In this document: one piece after another, positions 53,640 through 63,905 of the stretch | How positions within the stretch are numbered: position 1 is the stretch's first letter | How the letters are laid out: each line of letters begins with the position of its first letter | From: Isoetes taiwanensis | Taxonomy: Eukaryota > Streptophyta > Lycopodiopsida > Isoetales > Isoetaceae | Assembly: GCA_021234155.1 (NCBI GenBank) | Contig: JAJEKV010000005.1 | Coordinates: 2,728,215-2,792,214 of the forward strand | Length of the DNA: 64,000 nt | Direction of reading: 5' to 3' | Program-made: the position numbers and the translations under genes | The notes under the pieces: generated by a model | Database searches by the model: none | What the model saw: only the letters and a program-made list of their open reading frames with translations | Told to the model about the DNA's origin: nothing

Positions 53640-53947
53640 TTATTCCTGGACTTGGTCTGGATAGGGAGGTGGATTTCCTAAAGATAAATCCAAGAAAGTG
53701 TCTTGATTCTTATAAGCAACTACGTTTTTCTCAGATTTTAAAATACCAAGTTCCATCTCAAAGCTGGCCATGTCATTGAACTCGTCTTTTATTTGCTGAA
53801 CACACTCACTTATTGCATCCATGTTGTCCTCAAGCTGCAATATGTAAGCCTTAAGAAGCTTAACTTCTTCAGCTAACCTCGGCAAAGAATGTCCATTATC
53901 ACTACATGAATCTGTACTCAACATTCCATGCCTCTGCCACTGCTGAG
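53640..53947 (-). CDS. Terminal exon of a coiled-coil protein
   Basis: Bounded upstream by an acceptor (CACCCTAGTTACTCAG, just before CAGTGGCAG) and ending at a stop at 53640. It encodes RLAEEVKLLKAYILQLEDNM, DAISECVQQIKDEFNDMASF and a Pro-rich end LSLGNPPPYPDQVQE. Intact, heptad-rich, about 100 residues: looks like a real last exon of a minus-strand gene. Upstream exons were not found. It lies inside the presumed intron of the plus-strand coiled-coil gene, so one of the two gene models may be wrong. Confidence 0.5.
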
Positions 53948-53959
53948 TAACTAGGGTGG

Positions 53960-54480
53960 ATGACAATTAACATTATTTAAATGGTGTGAGAAACGACAAT
54001 TTGTTATTTTAAATGGTTATATCAATACATTATATTTGCCTATTGGAGTCGTAGGAAAATAGAAGAAAATAAAATACTCCCGGGGATGTCACATAGTTTA
54101 AGGCGTATATACCATGTGAGTGAAAGGGGTGGATTTTTTTTTGCCCTAAACCGTATGTATAAATACGGATAGGGGCTTGGCTAGGGGTTTTCTAAAATCC
54201 AAAGGTAATATGTATACCGGAAGGGGGCGCTTAGAAGGTTGGACAAGGCATATACCCTGAGGGTTTTTGTCGACCCATTAACGACGCATGCGACACCCTT
54301 ATAGTAGGTGCAACCCCCGAAAATACTATGAAAATTTAATAGCCCATCAAAATAAATATAAAATTATCATTAAAAAAAATCGCCCAAGTATTAATTAATA
54401 ATAATATAATTATACCATTAAATCGCCCATGGTTAATAACTTAAAAAATAACGGGTGCTCATAATTTTTACCCTGGTTGA
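53960..54480. other. AT-rich, no gene
   Basis: Nothing coding. 54090-54320 has repeated GGGGT-TTTT and ATAYACC words; 54330-54450 is almost pure A/T. Confidence 0.5.
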
Positions 54481-54502
54481 AACTGCCCACAATATTTCGC
54501 AG

Positions 54503-54613
54503 GCCTTAGAAGAAATGGAGAAGAAGCTCCGAGTTACGGAGGATGAGAACGCAGCTTTAAGGCTTCAGCTAGAGGATCATGAAGATCAGCTAGAGGATCA
54601 TGAAGATCCCTAG
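54503..54613 (+). CDS. Coiled-coil terminal exon
   Basis: After an acceptor ATATTTCGCAG (54502) the frame reads ALEEMEKKLRVTEDENAALR, then two LEDHEDQ-type repeats and a stop at 54611. The 18-bp duplication CAGCTAGAGGATCATGAAGAT makes the final repeat. It may complete the exon at 51393-51639 across a 2.9-kb intron; the junction is off by one base as read. Confidence 0.5.
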   Translation, partial: ALEEMEKKLRVTEDENAALRLQLEDHEDQLEDHEDP

Positions 54614-54725
54614 CCGTTCTATCTATGTATTTTTTGCTTCAATGAGAAGTTTTTGATGATATATATATTATTGTTTTCAATGATTATTTATTCTCTTGTT
54701 CAAATGTATGTTTTGTTTTATTAAA

Positions 54726-54801
54726 AGATCACACGACGCGAAATCCATTGATTGCTATAGCAATCAATATAGCAATCAATGGATTTCACATCGTATGATC
54801 T
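54726..54801 (+). terminator. 34-bp-arm hairpin carrying the shared motif
   Basis: Left arm starts AGATCACACGACGCGAAATC and right arm ends GATTTCACATCGTATGATC; the arms pair over about 34 bp with three or four mismatches around an 8-base loop. It lies 115 bp after the coiled-coil stop. It may be a 3'-end stem-loop or a small palindromic element; the terminator label is inference. Confidence 0.5.
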
Positions 54802-54950
54802 CCATAATGTACACCCGTTGTATGTACAAATTCCTGATTTATTAATAGAAAACTATCTGTAACACAAACATCTAGCTAGATTATGTGATATCTTGCAGGT
54901 AAATGTGAATTAGTCATATCTAAGTTTGGCAAGCGCCAGCACTCAAAGCA

Positions 54951-55005
54951 CGTGGCATGTGGATGACAACGTCTACTCACATACGTGGCATGCGGATGAC
55001 AACGA
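54951..55005. repeat. 33-bp tandem pair with ACGTGGC (ABRE-like) cores
   Basis: CGTGGCATGTGGATGACAAC G at 54951 and its near-copy at 54984. Both contain ACGTGGCA, the core bound by plant bZIP factors. Confidence 0.75.
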
Positions 55006-55194
55006 CCGTCTTTTGTACGACCAAAGAATTGATTAGATGGGCCTGCGATACCGCACGCTTAGATCCCGACTCTGATCCCATGATGCTTAACATAGGCTAC
55101 CGCTGCCTAATTGCATGTTATAAATTCGCCCTCGTAGGATTATTACACGGACTTTATCTCCAGATGCAAAACCGATTCCAACGTATCTGTAGTT

Positions 55195-55203
55195 TCTATA
55201 TAA
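55195..55203 (+). promoter_or_regulatory. Possible TATA box, with a G-box downstream
   Basis: CTATATAAA on the plus strand, about 210 bp after the ACGTGGC pair. CCACGTGG (perfect G-box) is at about 55320. No well-supported coding region follows; 55264-55515 frames are Phe-rich translations of T-rich DNA. Confidence 0.35.
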
Positions 55204-55239
55204 AATGTCAGACGCCATTGTCTTCTCCACACTGACCCC

Positions 55240-55725
55240 AATTTTTGGTCCACAGTTGTTTTTTTGTTGTACGGAAGTGTTGTTTTATGTCAAAAACAAC
55301 ACCAAAATGGCCCCAAAAGACCACGTGGGTCCGCTTATCCGATTTGCACAAAGGGACAAGGGTTTTTTTGGCAAAAATCCCACCGTGGTTTTTCCGCACT
55401 TTTTGTTTTTGTCAACGGTCCTTTTTTTAATGTTGTTTTACCGAACTTTTTCGACGCGGTGGTTTTTTTTCTTGACTCGTTGTTTTTTTTGAGGAGCCAC
55501 CCGCTTTTTCGTTAAAATAAGATAATGATTTAAATATTGCTATACATGAAAGACTAACTTACAACAATCGTTTTTAAAAAAACCATATGTTATTTACAAA
55601 AGAACGACATGTGTTATTGAAATCTATGTATTGTTTTTAGTGCTATTAAGTATTGTTTTTCTAAAATAAGGACATGTAAAAGAGCATTATAAGAACATAT
55701 AGGAAAAACAAGGCGTTGTTTCTAA
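55240..55725. other. T-rich, no credible gene
   Basis: Long runs of TTTTTT keep several frames open, but all are Phe-rich and lack protein character. Confidence 0.5.
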
Positions 55726-55729
55726 TTGC

Positions 55730-55960
55730 CTTTTAGCTAATGAAATATTGACACGTAGTATACTTTTAAAATAAAAAAAAAAGTTATTTTAACTAATCAA
55801 ATATCGACACGTGGCATACATTTTTAAATAAAAAATTATTATTATGATATATAGAAAAAACATTGGTGTTTTTAACATATCTTCTAACCAATCAAATATT
55901 GCCACATGGCATACATTCAAATAATAATATATACCACAATTTAAAAATCAATATGATTGT
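55730..55960. repeat. Three degenerate ACGTG-containing repeats
   Basis: AATATTGACACGTAGTATAC (55745), AATATCGACACGTGGCATAC (55801) and AATATTGCCACATGGCATAC (about 55896), each preceded by CTAAT-like and followed by A/T-rich sequence. Spacings are 56 and 95 bp. Confidence 0.7.
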
Positions 55961-56410
55961 ATTTAATTTAAGAAAGCTTGTAAGAATCTAGTGGATCATT
56001 AAGTCTAAGTGCTTTTTGATAAATCATTATATGCAAAAAATAAATACATGCCATTAAAACTATTGGAGGGAAAATGAAATGAAGTACATAATTTAAAACA
56101 GAATCGAGAATTGGAAAAGAGAAATAATGATAAAAATTGTAGACTAAAACCCTGAAGTTGATATTTTTTTGTAAAGGCAAGTATTTGCCTACTCATACAA
56201 TGCATCGCAACTAGTCCGAGATTAGATACAAATAATCGCCAGATCATCTTGCCTTGATCTTTGAAAAGTATTCAAGATGCTATCTTGAAAATCTAGAGAA
56301 GCAAATAAAGTCCGCCCTGCTTCTACTAAATGAACAGATGCTTTCCATTAGCGTATCCTTGTGCCTAGATAAGGTTAACAAAGGATTGAAAATCTCCCGC
56401 AAAGAAAGGA
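55961..56410. other. No gene seen
   Basis: AT-rich; minus-strand frames at 55968-56247 are hydrophobic and overlap each other; not supported. Confidence 0.45.
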
Positions 56411-56775
56411 ACAACCGAATGCTTGATTAAAACCTCGTATTAGGTCGACGCCTTTGAAACACAAGGCCGCAAGGAACCCAATCGAAACCAAGAAATAACT
56501 CGCAAAAATTCCCCATTACAAAGAAGAGTTGGTTATTGCAAAAGAAAATCTCCGAACGGCTTGATTAAAACCTCAGAATTGGTCGACCGCCTTTGAAACA
56601 AAAGGTCGCGAAAGAACCCAAATAAACTACTCGAAGTCCGAATGCAAGTTGGTGTTGCAGCCCAACAAGAAGTCTCAGAGGGATCAACCCGATTGTAGCA
56701 AAAGGGGCTTAATGATGGCTAGAGTAGGGCCTCAGAATCTAATTGATGACCTTTGTAACTCGATAAAGTCGACTA
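56411..56775. repeat. Degenerate 138-bp tandem repeat, 2-3 copies
   Basis: GCTTGATTAAAACCTC starts at 56421 and 56559, each followed by RTTAGGTCGACNGCCTTTG or a close match and by AAGGNCGC-AAGAACCCAA. A third, poorer copy is at about 56730. Confidence 0.75.
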
Positions 56776-57630
56776 TCACTTAGGCGTAAACTCCCTACAA
56801 ATTCCAAGGAAGAGCCCACCGCACAAAAAAACCGAAAAGCAACAGCCTAGCAAGGCCGGAATGAAGTAGACCAGGAAAAAGGGTCGTTAAGGCCAAAAGG
56901 AAAATTATGGCGCTTAAAACGCACTCTCCGTGAGAGTAACCGCGTAAAGGGAAAATAGCAAAGGAAGACGAAAGCAAAGCCACACAAAGCCATAGATTAG
57001 AATGAACAAAGAGCTCGCCATAGATTAGAATGAAACATTTCCAAGCATCCTCCTAGCATCCTCCCCGCAAATGCATATTTCCATTAGCTTTGATCTCGCC
57101 TTTAAACCTTTACAAAGCTAAAAATACGATTTTGATAGTTTCGCACCTTTCTTTCTTGCGCACTGATGAATTGAAGAAGTAGGAATTAGAAACAAGCATC
57201 CCTGCTGCCGAGTTTCAGCCATCCCTCCAAACTCCTGACCTGCTTCATGCGATTCATGCCGGATTCCAGGTTGGGACTGAATGGAAAGGGGTTTAGGGCG
57301 GCAGAAAATCAAAAGGGCGATGGAATTCCCTCCAATTTGCCATCGCCATAACAAAGGTAAGTTTGCCCGCCATCGCCATCGCCAGGAAAGAGAGAGGAAA
57401 ATCGTGTGCAGGGAAAGCCCATGAAATTAAAAAGTCAATCTCGACCTTTATTACAGCCAATGAAATCAAAGGGCTCTGATCACAATCTCGCCGCTGATCT
57501 CTCCCATCAATCCAACCGTTCATTCAAAAGCCAATAATGTTATAGGATTGGGATCAAGATCTCTGCCATTTATCTTAGTTTTATCTTAGCCGTTGGATAG
57601 AATACTACGTTATCACATTATCACGCGTGC
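56776..57630 (-). other. Possible minus-strand gene start or promoter region
   Basis: 57300-57540 on the minus strand has features of plant upstream DNA (CAACGGTTGGATTGATGGG, repeated GGCGATGGC words), then short frames. No family recognised and the 62-78 codon frames do not convince. Confidence 0.3.
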
Positions 57631-57635
57631 ACACA

Positions 57636-57735
57636 AGTATTATTTTAATTTTCAATGCATACAAGTATTATTTTAATTTTCATATTATTTTAATTTTCAA
57701 TGCATACAAATATTATTTTAATTTTCAGTACAATG
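57636..57735. repeat. 28-bp A/T-rich tandem repeat
   Basis: AGTATTATTTTAATTTTCAA then TGCATACA repeats three to four times with one shortened unit (TATTATTTTAATTTTCA core). Confidence 0.85.
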
Positions 57736-58057
57736 TTCACTGGCAAATGTGTGCCCGGATTGTCGGATGTTACATGAACGATAGTTAGAGCGTTAAAAAC
57801 ACTGGTTACTTGCATTTTAGGGTGCTTATAATAGTATCTAGGGTCCCCTTCGCCGCTTAGGTCATGCCATATCCTCGTAGAATATTCCTTGTGGAGTCAT
57901 ACAAGCCATCCGCTTCAAAGAAGATGGGGTCAAACAGCCATGTTTTGACCCCATCATGTCAATGGGTACCAAAACCAATTCGGTTTTCAACTACCAAATT
58001 ATACAATGTCAATGCATAACCAAATTCTCAGGATGAGCCCGGAGAGTTGCTCCCCAC

Positions 58058-58790
58058 CTAGGCACCAACATGCCACCTAGGCTCAAACATGCCAAGGTAG
58101 CTCAAACATGCCATGTGGGTTCCAACATGCCACCTAGGCTCCAACATGCCGTGGCTCAAACATGCCACGGGGCTCCCAACATGCCACTTAGGCTCCAACA
58201 TGCCATGATGCCACTCGCCCAAACATGCCAAGGTCGCCAAACATGCCACGCAGGGCTCCAACATGCAACCTAGGCTCCAACATGCCAAGGTGGCTCAAAC
58301 ATGCCACCTAGGCACCAACATGCCACCTAGGGCTCAAACATGCCACTCTGGCTCAAACATGCCAAGGTGGCTCAAACATGCAACGCTGGCTCCAACATGC
58401 CAAGTTGGCTCAAACATGCTATGTGGGCTCCAACATGCCAAGGTGGCTCTGCATTGGCTCGCACATGCCACCTAGGGCCTCGGCACGACAAGGTGGCTCA
58501 AACATGCCACGGGCTCCAACATGCCACCTAGGTTCCAACATGCCAAGGTGGCTCAAACATGCCACGGGACTCCAACATGCCACGGGCTCTAACATGCCAC
58601 GGGGGCTCTAACATGCCAAGGTGGCTCAAACATGCCACCTAAGCTCTAACATGCCACCTAGGCTCAAACATGTCAATGTGGCTCCATATGCCACGAGGGC
58701 TCCAACATGCCACCTAGGTTCCAACATGCAAAGGTGGCTCGTGCATGCCACCTAGGCTCAAGCATGCCACCTAGGCACTCCAAGTGGTGA
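58058..58790 (+). repeat. 19-bp tandem array, left arm
   Basis: Units follow MCCTAGGCTCAAACATGCC and close variants (AAGGTGGCTCAAACATGCC, CACGGGGCTCCAACATGCC), about 35 copies with 1-4 base length jitter. All frames tend to stay open because a 19-bp unit without stops cycles through three frames with a 19-residue period; the resulting peptides are not genes. Confidence 0.95.
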
Positions 58791-58794
58791 CATG

Positions 58795-58915
58795 GCATGT
58801 CAAAGTAAGCAAGGCCAACTTTTGACTAGGCCAAAAATGAAAAGATGTCCATCTTTGGTCTTTTCATTGGGTGATGTTGGCAAATTTTGGGTGACATGGC
58901 TAGATGGTGGTGACG
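58795..58915. repeat. Left inner inverted segment
   Basis: GACATGGCATGTCAAAGTAA through CATGGCTAGATGGTGGTGAC. The reverse complement appears at about 62010-62190 with substitutions and an insertion derived from the 820-bp repeat. Confidence 0.85.
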
Positions 58916-59006
58916 GACTAGGACTTTATGCAAGAAATATGATAACCTTTGAAATTTTTGTAGAGGAGTTTGGCAAGGATAGAATAGAAGGATCTTGAGA
59001 ACTCAC

Positions 59007-59822
59007 AAGCCCCTTTCCAAAGGAAGGGGAGTCCGGATCAAAGATGTTGCGCAGGGGGATTCGACCCATCTCCCGCATGGTCCCCGAGCATACACGAGAA
59101 CTCCATGCAAAGTTTCGATGTGTGAGTCTCCGCCTTGACGCCGAGATGTAAACCCTAGCAAACCCTAGGGTTTGATAGGGTTTACATTCGGGATGTCTCG
59201 GCGACCCGTAGGGCCCGTGATCCGACGCGGAATACCCGCGGCCGATTACCCTCATGGCACCGGGAGACAGAGCCAAATTTCCCTGCAAAGATACCTTTTT
59301 CTGAGACTCCCCTTCACAAGCCCCTTTCCAAAGAAGGGGAGTTCGAAAAGCATGTCGCGCAGGGGGGATTCGACCCCATCTCCCATGGTCCCCGTGAGCA
59401 TACAATGTGAGAACTCCATGCAAAGTTTCGATGTGTGAGTCTCCGCCTTGACGCCGAGATGTAAACCCTAGCAAACCCTAGGGTTTGATAGGGTTTACAT
59501 TCGGGATGTCCGGCGACCCGTAGGGCCCGTGATCCGACGCGGAATACCCGCGGCCGGATTACCCTCATGGCACCGGGAGACAGAGCCAAATTTCCTCCTG
59601 GCAAAGATACCTTTCTGAGACTCCCTTCACAAGCCCCTTTCCAAAGGAAGGGGAGTCTCGAAAAGCATGCCGCTGCTAGGGGATTTGACCCCATCTCCCG
59701 CATGGTCCCCGTGAGCATACACACAGAACTCCATGCAAAGTTTCGGATGTGTTAGTCTCCGCCTTGACGCCGAGATAAACCCTACCAAACCCTAGGGTTT
59801 GGTAGTTTACATTCGGGATGCT
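59007..59822 (+). repeat. Three ~312-bp tandem repeats
   Basis: AAGCCCCTTTCCAAAGGAAG begins copies at 59007, 59318 and 59631 (311 and 313 bp apart). Each contains a GGGATTCGACCC block and a 38-bp near-palindrome with four AAACCCTA telo-box words (59148-59185, repeated at about 59461 and, altered, at about 59774). Copy 3 ends early, near 59822. Confidence 0.93.
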
Positions 59823-59825
59823 CCT

Positions 59826-61990
59826 CCATCAAGAGGGCCGTGGAACTTGTCCCCTAGGGTAATTTCGGCATTCCGTGATGACATGGAGAGGTCGGATCGC
59901 CAATCCGGGGCCTCCTCCATGCCCCAAAATCAAAAACGTGGTCTAAACTCGCCGCCGGCCAACTAAGTGGCCATCCCAATCAAAAATCGAGGGTCTAAAG
60001 CTCACCCCGAAATACCGGGATTTTCCTCAGACGCCGGGGCACTTGGCAAGCCAGCTGGCTGAAAACCATGATTTTTCCCCCCCATGCATTAATCATGAAT
60101 TTCCTGGATCATAAACACAAAGAAAAGCACGATAAAAATCCGGTCTCAAAAAAAGGTGAAATCTTGGCAGATGTGCAGCATGACGCCGCACACGCAAGAG
60201 AAAAATGCACCGCAATAGAAGCACAAGCAGAGGCATGAGACGAAGCCCGAAGCCAACCCCTTCCTGAGACCACCGGCCTGGAACGCCCTACTAGGTAGTG
60301 GAGCTAGCTTTGCTTCTCCGCGGGTCACATGTATACCACCTAGCAGTCCTAGTGCTGCTATTCTCACTTCAATCTTCTACCAGTGGCCTCGTGGTGAACC
60401 CCAAGTATCTTGTTCTCGCAGCTAGTCCAAGCCGGGGCCGAGGACGGCCGGACCCCCACTCCCAATCGAACTGCTCCCAAATGGACCCTAACATCCCCAT
60501 TACCTAGGGGACCAAGTTTCGTAGGCGTAAGACCACCCCTCTCCAAGAAACGCCAAAGTAGGTCGCTTACTACACACTTGTAGTCAATTGGCATGGAGGT
60601 GGATGTCAATACCTCCTAGTGGGGGTAAGTGATTGATCCCCCGGGAAAACCGGTAGTGGAACTTGTCCTCTAGGGTAATTTCGGCTGCTCCAGACGACAT
60701 GGAGAGGTCGGATCGCCAACCGGGGCCTCCATGCCCCAAAAAAATCAAAAACGTGGTCTAAACCCCGCCGTGGCCAACGGTGGCCATCCCAATCAAAAAT
60801 CGAGGGTCTAAAGCTCATCCCGAAAAATACCGGGATTTTCCTAGACGCCGGGGCCACTTGGCAAGCCAGCTGGCTGAAAATCAGGATTTTTCCCCGCCCC
60901 ATGCATTAATTATGAATTTCCGGAGCATAAACACAAAAAAAACGATAAAAAAACCGGTCTCAAAAAAGGTGAAATCTTGGCAGATATGCAACATGACGCC
61001 GCACACGCGCTAAGAGAAAATGCACCGCAATAGAAGCACAAGCGTAGGCATGAGACGAAGCCCGAGCCAACCCCTTTTGGAGGCCCACCGGCCTGGTAAC
61101 GCCCCACTAGGTAGTGGAGCTAGCTTTTCTTCCCGCGGGTCACATGTATACCACCTAGCAGTCCTAGTGCTCCTATTGTCACTTCAATCTTCTACCAGGG
61201 CCTCGTGGTGAACCCCAAGTATCTTATTCTTGCAGTGCTAATCCAAGCCGGGGCCGGAGGATCTGGCCGGACCCCCACTCCTAATCGAACCGGGTCTCGC
61301 CAATGGACCCTAACATCCCCATTACCTAGGGGACCAAGTTTCGGGGGGTAAGACCACCCCTCTCCAAGAAACGCCAAAGTAGGTCGCTTACTACACACTT
61401 GTAGTCAATTGGCATGGAGGTGGATGCCGAATACCTCCTAGTGAGGGGTAAGTGATTGATCCCCCGGGAAAACTCGCCGCGGAACTTGTCCCCTAGGGTA
61501 ATTTCGCCGCTCCTGACGACGCGCAGGTCGGATCGCCAATCCGGGCCTCCATCCATGCCCCAAAATCGAAAAACGTGGTCTAAACCCCCCGCCAAGGCCA
61601 ACTGGCCATCCCAATAAAAAATCGAGGGTCTAAAACTCATCCGAAATACCGGGATTTTCCTATACTCGGGGCCACTTGGCAAGCCAGTTGGCTGAAAACC
61701 AGGATTTTTCCCCGCCCCATGCATTAATTATGAATTTCCGAGCATAAACACAAAAAAAAAGCACGATAAAAATTGGTCTCGAAAAAGGTGAAATCTTGGT
61801 GGCAGATGTGCGCATGACGCCGCAGCAGAAAATGCATGACGCTGCATATGCAAGAGAAAAATGCACCAGCATATATACGCCCTTAGTGGAGCTTGGCTTT
61901 GAGATGTATACCCCTTCAGTGCTGCTATTCAAGAAAGGGGTCTCCGGTGAACCCCAAGTATCTTGTTCTCCGCCTAGTCCAAGTGGGCCG
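59826..61990 (+). repeat. ~820-bp tandem repeat, about 2.6 copies
   Basis: TGGAACTTGTCCCCTAGGGT at 59841, 60657 and 61480 (816 and 823 bp). Shared internal landmarks include AATCGAGGGTCTAAA, GAAATACCGGGATTTTCCT, GCAAGCCAGYTGGCTGAAAA, CATGCATTAATYATGAATTT, GGTGAAATCTTGG and TTACTACACACTTGTAGTCA. Copy 3 degenerates after about 61790 and merges into the right arm. No frame is conserved across copies, so I do not call a gene. Confidence 0.93.
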
Positions 61991-62009
61991 AGGAAAGACA
62001 CCCAAGGTC

Positions 62010-62400
62010 CATGTCACCATCATCTAGCCATGTCACCTAAAATTTGCCAACATCATGGAGGTGGATGCTTATCGAAAAGACCAAAGATACACATCTTTGT
62101 CCCCTTGGGTAATAGTCAAAACTTGACCTTGGATCGCCAACCGGACCATGCCATGTCAAAATCGACTTGGGGTGCCTAGGTGGCATGCCATCCCAATAAA
62201 AATCGTGGGTCATGCCCGAAATACCGGGATTTCCTATACCTTTGGCATGTTGGAGCCAGCTGGCTGAAAAACCGTGATGGCATGTTGGAGCCATAAACAC
62301 AAAGAAAAGCATGTTTGAGCCTAGGGTGGCATGTTTGAGCCACGCAGGCATGAGAAAATGGAGCCCACGTATATATTTATGGAAGTCCACGGGGGTCATG
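62010..62400. repeat. Right inner inverted segment, mosaic with the 820-bp repeat
   Basis: CATCTAGCCATGTCACCTAA, AAAATTTGCCAACATCA and GAAAAGACCAAAGAT invert the left segment. From 62180 pieces of the 820-bp unit (CATCCCAATAAAAATCG, GAAATACCGGGATT, CAGCTGGCTGAAAA, CATAAACACAAAGAAAAGCA) alternate with 19-bp array units. Confidence 0.85.
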
Positions 62401-63905
62401 TTTGAGCCACCTTGGCATGTTGGAGCCTAGGTGGCATGTTTGATACCACCTTTGGTTTTGGCCTAGTCAAAACTTGACCTTTGTTTGAGCCATGTCACCA
62501 CTTGCATGTTTGAGCCCCGGTGGCATGTTGGAGCCTAGATGGCATGTTTGAGCCACCTAGGAATGTTGGAGCCTAGGTGGCATGTTGGAGCCCACGTGGC
62601 ATATTTGAGCCACCTTTGGCAAAATTGGGAGCATAGGTGGTATGTTGGAGCCTTGGCATGTTTGAGCCACCGCATGTTTGGCATGTTTGAGCACGATGGC
62701 ACATGTTTGAGCCCAGGTGGCATGTTTGAGCCATTTTGTCATGTTCACCTTGGCAAGTTGGGTGGCATGTTTGAGCCACCTTGGCATGTTTTGAGCCTAG
62801 GCATGGCATGTTGGAGCCACCTTGGCATGTTTGGGAACCACCTTGGCCTAGGTGGCCAAAGTTGGAGCCTAGGTGGCATGTTTGAGCCACCTTGGCATGT
62901 TGGAGCCCAGGTGGCATGTTTGAGCCACCTTGGCATGTTTGAGCCCACGGGCATGTTTGAGCCCAGGTGGCATGTTTGAGCCACCTAGGGTGGCATGTTG
63001 GAGCCACCTTGGCATGTTGTTGGAGCCTAGGTGGCATGTTGGAGACCACATGGCATGTTTGAGCCACCTTGCCATGTTAGAGCCTAGGTGGCATGTTGGA
63101 GCCTGTGGTGGCATGCTTGAGCCACCTTGGCATGTTGGAGCCCACGCAGATATTTGAGCCACCTTGGCAAGTTGGAGCATAGGTGGCATGTTAGAGCCCG
63201 CCAAGGGGCATGTTTGAGCATGTTGGAGCCTAGGTGGCATGTTGGAGCCACCTTGGCACGTGGCATGTTGGAGCCCACGGGCATGTTTGAGCCTAGGTGG
63301 CGTGTTAGAGCCACTAAAATTGGCATGTTGGAGCCTAGGTGGCATGTTTGAGCCAACTTGGCATATTTAAGCCTAGGTGGCATGTTGTGAGCCACCTTGG
63401 CATGTTGGAGGCTAGGTGGCATGGTGGAGCCCACGTGGCATGTTTGAGCCACCTTGGCATGTTTGAGCCTAGGTGGCATGTTGGAGCCTAGGTGGCATGT
63501 TTGAGCCCACCTTTTGAGACCGGCATGTTTGAGCCACCGGGCATGTTTGAGCCTAGGTGGCATGTTGGGAGCCTAGGTGGCATGTTTGAGCCACCTTGGC
63601 ATGTTGGAGCCTAAGTGAGCCCCGCATGGCATGTTTGAGCCTATGTGGTATGTTTGAGCCACCTAGGAATGTTGGAGCCTAGGTGGCATGTTGGAGCCCA
63701 CGGGGCATATTTGGAGCCACCTTGGCAAGTTGGAGCATAGGTGGCATGTTGGAGCCACAGGGCATGTTTGAGCACGCTGGAGCCTAGGTGGCATGTTTGA
63801 GCCATTTTGTCATGTTGGAGCCTAGGTGGCATGTTGGAGGCACCTTGGCATGTTTGAGCCTAGGTGGCATGTTAGAGCCACCTTGGCATGTTGGTGCCCA
63901 CGCTA
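62400..63905 (-). repeat. 19-bp tandem array, right arm (inverted)
   Basis: Units GGCATGTTTGAGCCACCTT, GGCATGTTGGAGCCTAGGT and CACGT-ended variants, about 75 copies, partly alternating in pairs. Exact reverse of the left array. Long frames on both strands (up to 164 codons) are array artefacts with a 19-residue period. Confidence 0.95.

Larger units (their letters stand above)
58055..63905. mobile_element. Fold-back-like element with tandem-repeat arms
   Basis: Left arm: plus-oriented 19-bp array (58058-58790) then a unique segment (58795-58915). Right arm: the same unique segment inverted (about 62010-62190), then the array inverted (to about 63900). The outermost units at both ends carry the rare variant GGCACCAACATGCC / GGCATGTTGGTGCC, which fits true termini. 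Between the arms are three 312-bp and 2.6 copies of an ~820-bp repeat. Long inverted arms made of short tandem repeats are characteristic of Foldback/Galileo-type DNA transposons. No transposase was recognised and no target duplication identified, so mobility is inference. Confidence 0.55.

Noticed and set aside
55208-55515. Overlapping plus-strand frames after the TATA-like box
   Set aside because: Three frames and one minus frame are open over the same T-rich DNA, with Phe-rich products; no evidence for any of them.
59040-59100. GGGATTCGACCC block in the 312-bp repeat resembling a tRNA B box
   Set aside because: No A box at the right distance and no cloverleaf; copy 3 has lost the motif. 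Could be a SINE trace, but not supportable.
62400-63905. CRISPR-like look of regularly spaced short repeats
   Set aside because: Units are contiguous without unique spacers, have jittery length, and the surrounding DNA is plant-like.
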